Origin: Clostridiales bacterium
GTDB lineage: Bacteria; Bacillota; Clostridia; Lachnospirales; Lachnospiraceae
NCBI GenBank assembly: GCA_020859965.1
Contig: JAJBVF010000453.1
Coordinates: 1 to 34,588 of the forward strand
Reading direction: 5' to 3'
Length of the DNA: 34,588 nt
A program made the position numbers and the translations under genes. Positions 31,563 to 34,588 of this stretch are shown here, in pieces; positions within the stretch are counted from its first letter, which is position 1, and every line of letters starts with the position of its first letter. Below the pieces are notes generated by a model. The model saw nothing but the letters and a program-made list of their open reading frames with translations. It did no database searches and was not told the origin of the DNA.

Positions 31563-33100
31563 TATGCTGCGCCTCCTTTCGCGGTATCTGCGCCGCCCAT
31601 CATGAGAAGTCCCAGATTTTCCTCATTTGCTTCCGAAGCATCCATCCGTCCGGAGATCTTCCCTTCATACATAACCACGATACGATCCGAAAGTGAAAGC
31701 AGCTCTTCGAGCTCCGCGGAAACCAGCAGCACGCCCCGTCCCTCTTCCTTCACTTCCTGCAGGATTGTCCGGATCGACTCGATCGCCCCAATATCAACAC
31801 CACGGGTCGGCTGGGAAGCGATCAGCAGCTTCCCGCCGATCGAAACCTCGCGGGCTACTACGATTTTCTGCGCATTGCCGCCGGAAAGAGACTGCGTGAT
31901 CATCTCCGGATCTCTGGGCCGTATATCAAACTTCTCCGCAAGTTTCGTCGTATAGTCAGTAATCTCTTTATTGTTTACCAGCATCCCTTTTGCAAAGGGC
32001 TTATCATCTACCTGAACAGCTACAATATTCTCCTTCAGTGATAGAGCGCGGTTCAGTCCCCGGGTATTCCGGTCTTCCGGAATATGAGTAAGACCTGCTT
32101 CCCTCACCTTCTTCGGCTGGAAATTCGTGATGTCCTGACCATCCAGATACACCTTTCCCTTTTCGACCTTCCGAAGCCCGGTGATCGCCTCGATCAGCTC
32201 GCTCTGTCCATTGCCGTCAATCCCGGCCACACCGACAATCTCACCCGCGCGAACCTCCAGATTGATCCCGCGTATTTTGGAATTCTCCTTCTCGCCGGAA
32301 GTCCACAGATTCTCTACCCGAAGAACCACCTCTCCCGGAGTGGCAGCCTTCCGCTCAATATTCAGGAACACCTCGCGGCCGATCATCATCTTCGCAAGCT
32401 CGGCCTCAGATGTCTCGCTCTTATTTACCGTCCCGATATAATTTCCCTGTCTCATAACAGAAATCCGGTCGGAAATCTGCATAACCTCATCCAGCTTATG
32501 GGAAATAAAGACGATTGACTTTCCATTTTCACGCAGCTTATCCAGAATGCGGAAAAGCTGCTGCGCCTCCTGCGGCGTCAGCACCGCTGTCGGCTCGTCC
32601 AGAATAATAATCTCAGCACCGCGGCAGAGAATCTTGATGATCTCCACACGCTGCGCCTCACCTACGGATATCTGGTTGATCTTCTTATTCATCTGAATAT
32701 CCATGTTATACTCATCAATATATTCCTGGATATCCGCTCTTGCCTTTTCGAAGTCAATCCGCATGCCCTTCCTCGGCTCAAATCCCAGAATAATATTCTC
32801 CAGAACAGTCAGCTCATTCACAAGCATGAATTCCTGATGAACCATACCGATCCCTTTTTCGATCGCGATCTTCGGCACGATCTTCGTCAGCTGCTCTCCA
32901 TTTACCTTTACTGTTCCGTCGTCAAAATCATACATACCGTAAAGCATCTTCATCATGGTGGACTTTCCGGCGCCATTCTCACCGATCAGGGAATGAATTT
33001 CCCCCTTTTTCAGATTAAAGTGGCCATTTTTTACCGCCTGTACCTCACCAAATGACTTTACGATGTTTGTCATTTCCACACAATATTCATTCACCGACAC
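31562..33100 (-). CDS. Nucleoside-type ABC importer ATPase (NupO/YufO-like)
   Basis: A 512-residue tandem ATPase that energises import. The first cassette has Walker A GENGAGKSTMMK (about 39-50), the signature SVGEAQRVEI and Walker B IIILDEPTAVLT. The second cassette has a degenerate Walker A (GIDGNGQSELIEA), the intact signature LSGGNAQKIVVARE and LLIASQPTRGVDIGAIE in place of a normal Walker B. This asymmetric pattern is normal for sugar- and nucleoside-type importers. The start is GTG 33100 or GTG 33094, after AAAAGGGG. An in-frame ATG comes too late, just before the TNIVKSFGEVQA strand. The gene is separated from the binding-protein gene by 259 bases containing a terminator and two palindromic repeats, so it is probably expressed at a lower level. 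Confidence 0.95.
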   Translation of the reverse strand: MSVNEYCVEMTNIVKSFGEVQAVKNGHFNLKKGEIHSLIGENGAGKSTMMKMLYGMYDFDDGTVKVNGEQLTKIVPKIAIEKGIGMVHQEFMLVNELTVLENIILGFEPRKGMRIDFEKARADIQEYIDEYNMDIQMNKKINQISVGEAQRVEIIKILCRGAEIIILDEPTAVLTPQEAQQLFRILDKLRENGKSIVFISHKLDEVMQISDRISVMRQGNYIGTVNKSETSEAELAKMMIGREVFLNIERKAATPGEVVLRVENLWTSGEKENSKIRGINLEVRAGEIVGVAGIDGNGQSELIEAITGLRKVEKGKVYLDGQDITNFQPKKVREAGLTHIPEDRNTRGLNRALSLKENIVAVQVDDKPFAKGMLVNNKEITDYTTKLAEKFDIRPRDPEMITQSLSGGNAQKIVVAREVSIGGKLLIASQPTRGVDIGAIESIRTILQEVKEEGRGVLLVSAELEELLSLSDRIVVMYEGKISGRMDASEANEENLGLLMMGGADTAKGGAA

Positions 33101-33143
33101 ACTCGCCCCTTTTCTTAATTCAGTGAGAATCTGTCCCTACGAT

Positions 33144-33216
33144 CGGGCAGGAAGCGACATTTCGGCTCCTGCCCGCCTGCGATCGAGCAGGAGGCGGCCT
33201 TTTCGACTCCTACTCG
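33144..33216. repeat. Dispersed palindromic repeat, copies B and C in tandem
   Basis: Copy B: CGGGCAGGA (33144-33152) pairs with TCCTGCCCG (33167-33175). Copy C: CGAGCAGGAG (33184-33193) pairs with CTCCTACTCG (33207-33216), with one C-A mismatch on the plus strand that is a G-U pair in the minus-strand transcript. Both have a TTTCG or TTTTCG loop and begin GATCG, 40 bases apart. They are related to copy A at 51-91. They are GC-rich and lie between the binding-protein terminator and the ATPase gene. Confidence 0.65.
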
Positions 33217-33279
33217 CCCGCGCGGGCCGGGGTGCAGCTTCAGCCGCAAAACTCCTTGCCCGGCCGTGTGCATCAAACG

Positions 33280-33311
33280 AAAAGGGGTTGGAACACAGCC
33301 AACCCCTTTTT
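33280..33311. terminator. Terminator/attenuator after the binding-protein gene
   Basis: AAAAGGGGTTGG (33280-33291), loop AACACAG, CCAACCCCTTTT (33299-33310), with T runs on both strands. It is 49 bases past the stop of the binding-protein gene. Partial termination here would give more binding protein than ATPase and permeases, as is common in importers of this kind. Confidence 0.88.
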
Positions 33312-33359
33312 CAATTCATTACAAATCACCTGTGTTTCGATTATTCAGATTGCTGTTAC

Positions 33360-34433
33360 TTAATTATCTGCACCATAGTCAGCATAAACAGCGTCTTCCG
33401 GACCATAGCCTTCATAGTTGGATACTACGATCTCACCAGAGATGATCTTCTCTTCAAGCTCTTCAACCGTCTCAACGATCTCATCCGGGAAGTCGTCTCC
33501 GAGAGCTTCCTTCATAACGGAGAAATCAGTCAGGGAAACGCCGCCGTCAGCCAGAGTCATGTAGGAAGAACCAGCCTCAAAGGTGCCCTCAACTACGGAC
33601 TGGATCACGGAGTAAACTGCGTTGTCTACTCTCTTCAGCTGAGAAGTAAGGATTGAACCCGGATACTGGCTGTCCTGATCATCATCTACACCAATCGCGA
33701 ATTTTCCATTGTCAGCAGCTGCCTGAAGGATACCAGCGCCTGTACCGGAAGCAACGTTCATAACAATGTCCGCACCCAGATCATACTGCGCTTCTGTCAT
33801 GGATTTTCCTGTAGCCGGGTCTGTCCAGTTTCCAACGAAGGACTGAAGAATCTGTACATCCGGATCTACGTACTTCGCGCCTTCATAATATCCTACATAA
33901 AAGTCATGAAGAACCGGGATATCCATTCCGCCTACCCAGCCGATGATGTGGTCTGAATTCACGCCTTCGATCTCATCATGCTGTGTAAACAGAGCTGCTG
34001 CAGCACCTGCCAGGAAGGAACCCTGATTCTGAGCGAAAGATACAGATACGATATTGTCGCCTTCTACTGTGTCGTCGATGATCGCAAACTTGGTATCCGG
34101 ATAGCTGTCATGATACTCAGACAGGAACTCTGAGAGGTTGGAAGAGGTACAGATAACCAGATCATAGCCATCCTCACATGCGGAGAGAAGGTTCGCCTGC
34201 CATTCATCGGATGTCGATCCTTCCAGTTCCTTAACTTCAATATCAAAATCTTCCTCTGCCAGCAGCATTCCATTGTGGCACATATCATTGAAAGACTGAT
34301 CTCCAAGCATACCGGAATATACCAGGCAAACAGACACGTCCGCTGCTTCATCCGCTAATACACTGGTTCCACTGACTGCAAGACTGCACAGCATCACGCT
34401 TGTGAGTAAAACACTGGTCACTTTCTTTTTCAT
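33360..34433 (-). CDS. BMP-family nucleoside-binding protein (NupN/PnrA-like)
   Basis: A 357-residue substrate-binding protein of the BMP (basic membrane protein, PnrA-like) family, which delivers nucleosides to ABC importers. Residues 1-27 are a signal peptide (MKKKVTSVLLTSVMLCSLAVSG...VLADEA). Family features: YSGMLGDQSFNDMCHNGM (about 38-55), DGYDLVICTSSNLSEFL, FAIIDDTVEGDNIVSVSFAQNQGSFLAGAAAALF, IGWVGGMDIPVLHDFYVGYYEGAKYVDP, and FAIGVDDDQDSQYPGSILTSQLKRVDNAVY (in blocks). No good lipobox is seen; the Cys in MLCS is preceded by Leu and sits inside the hydrophobic core, so the protein may be cleaved by signal peptidase I after VLA. This is unusual for a Gram-positive binding protein. AGGAGG precedes the ATG. 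It is first gene of the operon. Confidence 0.92.
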   Translation of the reverse strand: MKKKVTSVLLTSVMLCSLAVSGTSVLADEAADVSVCLVYSGMLGDQSFNDMCHNGMLLAEEDFDIEVKELEGSTSDEWQANLLSACEDGYDLVICTSSNLSEFLSEYHDSYPDTKFAIIDDTVEGDNIVSVSFAQNQGSFLAGAAAALFTQHDEIEGVNSDHIIGWVGGMDIPVLHDFYVGYYEGAKYVDPDVQILQSFVGNWTDPATGKSMTEAQYDLGADIVMNVASGTGAGILQAAADNGKFAIGVDDDQDSQYPGSILTSQLKRVDNAVYSVIQSVVEGTFEAGSSYMTLADGGVSLTDFSVMKEALGDDFPDEIVETVEELEEKIISGEIVVSNYEGYGPEDAVYADYGADN

Positions 34434-34504
34434 AGTTTCTTCCTCCTTGTTGGTTAAATTATCTAAATCCTCATGGACCAGATTTCATTTCTTTGTACAA
34501 AATT

Positions 34505-34533
34505 ATTATAGGGATGATAAAACGTTTTGTCAA
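34505..34533 (-). promoter_or_regulatory. Promoter of the nucleoside/amide operon
   Basis: On the minus strand a consensus TTGACA (34533-34528), exactly 17 bases, and a consensus TATAAT (34510-34505). The predicted transcript starts near 34498, about 65 bases before the binding-protein ATG. A promoter this strong needs repression, consistent with the overlapping palindrome. Confidence 0.9.
34515..34532. promoter_or_regulatory. LacI-type operator within the promoter
   Basis: TGATAAAACGTTTTGTCA is an 18-bp palindrome with a central CG and a single mismatched pair (positions 4 and 15). It covers part of the -35 box and most of the spacer, a position where a bound LacI-family repressor blocks RNA polymerase. 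The likely binder is the LacI protein encoded at 25254-26282. The spacing does not fit a CcpA cre site. Confidence 0.75.
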
Positions 34534-34588
34534 GCTTCTTTTTTCTGCAAATCGCCCATTCTGCAATAATTTTTTTGGCCTGCTGTTC

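Noticed and set aside
34515-34532. CcpA cre site reading of the operon palindrome
   Set aside because: The conserved TG and CA ends are too far from the central CG for a cre site; a dedicated LacI regulator fits better.

Overview
The window looks like chromosome from a spore-forming anaerobe of the Clostridia, most likely a Lachnospiraceae-type gut bacterium. The evidence is a complete spoIIA locus (spoIIAA, spoIIAB, sigF), a YyaC-type spore protein, an oxygen-sensitive type of 2-hydroxyacyl-CoA dehydratase with its activase, strong AGGAGG-type ribosome binding sites, secreted proteins with FN3, Ig-like and wall-binding repeats, and a BMP-type nucleoside ABC importer. No rRNA, tRNA, CRISPR array, prophage or intact transposase gene is visible. 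Genus cannot be decided from this sequence alone. All family assignments come from reading motifs; no database search was run.

Layout. 1-3.8 kb: two close paralogues of a secreted FN3 protein (minus) flank a yyaC-like gene (plus). 3.8-4.7 kb: ybaB-recR (minus). 4.86-5.26 kb: a gene-free stretch that folds into two structured elements, a compact multi-hairpin unit resembling the right-end guide RNA of TnpB elements, then a promoter and a roughly 180-nt structured leader in front of a malic enzyme gene (5286-6458, plus). 6.7-10.0 kb: a 2-hydroxyacyl-CoA dehydratase operon in which one subunit and the ATP-dependent activase are fused in one reading frame. 10.2-12.1 kb: the spoIIA operon, with unusually wide gaps, one carrying a four-fold 11-bp tandem repeat. 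12.2-12.4 kb: a repeat- and palindrome-rich spacer. 12.4-15.5 kb: folC, a 52-codon gene and a membrane TPR protein, joined by 4-bp overlaps. 15.8-22.7 kb: surface and accessory genes: an acidic exported protein, an HTH-Uma2 nuclease-fold protein, a wall-binding transglutaminase-like protein, a large Ig-like surface protein and a Crp/Fnr regulator with an FNR-like site upstream.

23.0-34.5 kb is one co-oriented minus-strand gene set that reads as a single catabolic system: a BMP-type substrate-binding protein, a double-ATPase subunit and two permeases (nucleoside-importer type), a nucleoside hydrolase, an M20 hydrolase, a glutamine-amidotransferase-like protein, a LacI regulator, a second M20 hydrolase and a ribokinase-like PfkB kinase. 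A near-consensus promoter before the binding-protein gene contains an 18-bp LacI-type palindrome in its -35/spacer region. Import, N-glycosidic cleavage and phosphorylation of the released sugar follow from known families. The two M20 hydrolases and the amidotransferase-like protein do not belong to ordinary ribonucleoside salvage and suggest an amide- or amino-acid-conjugated nucleoside-like substrate (inference).

The items most worth follow-up are the malic enzyme leader, the stand-alone TnpB-type RNA unit, the fused dehydratase/activase with a retained internal start, the nucleoside/amide operon with its operator, and the palindromic repeats near both ends of the window.
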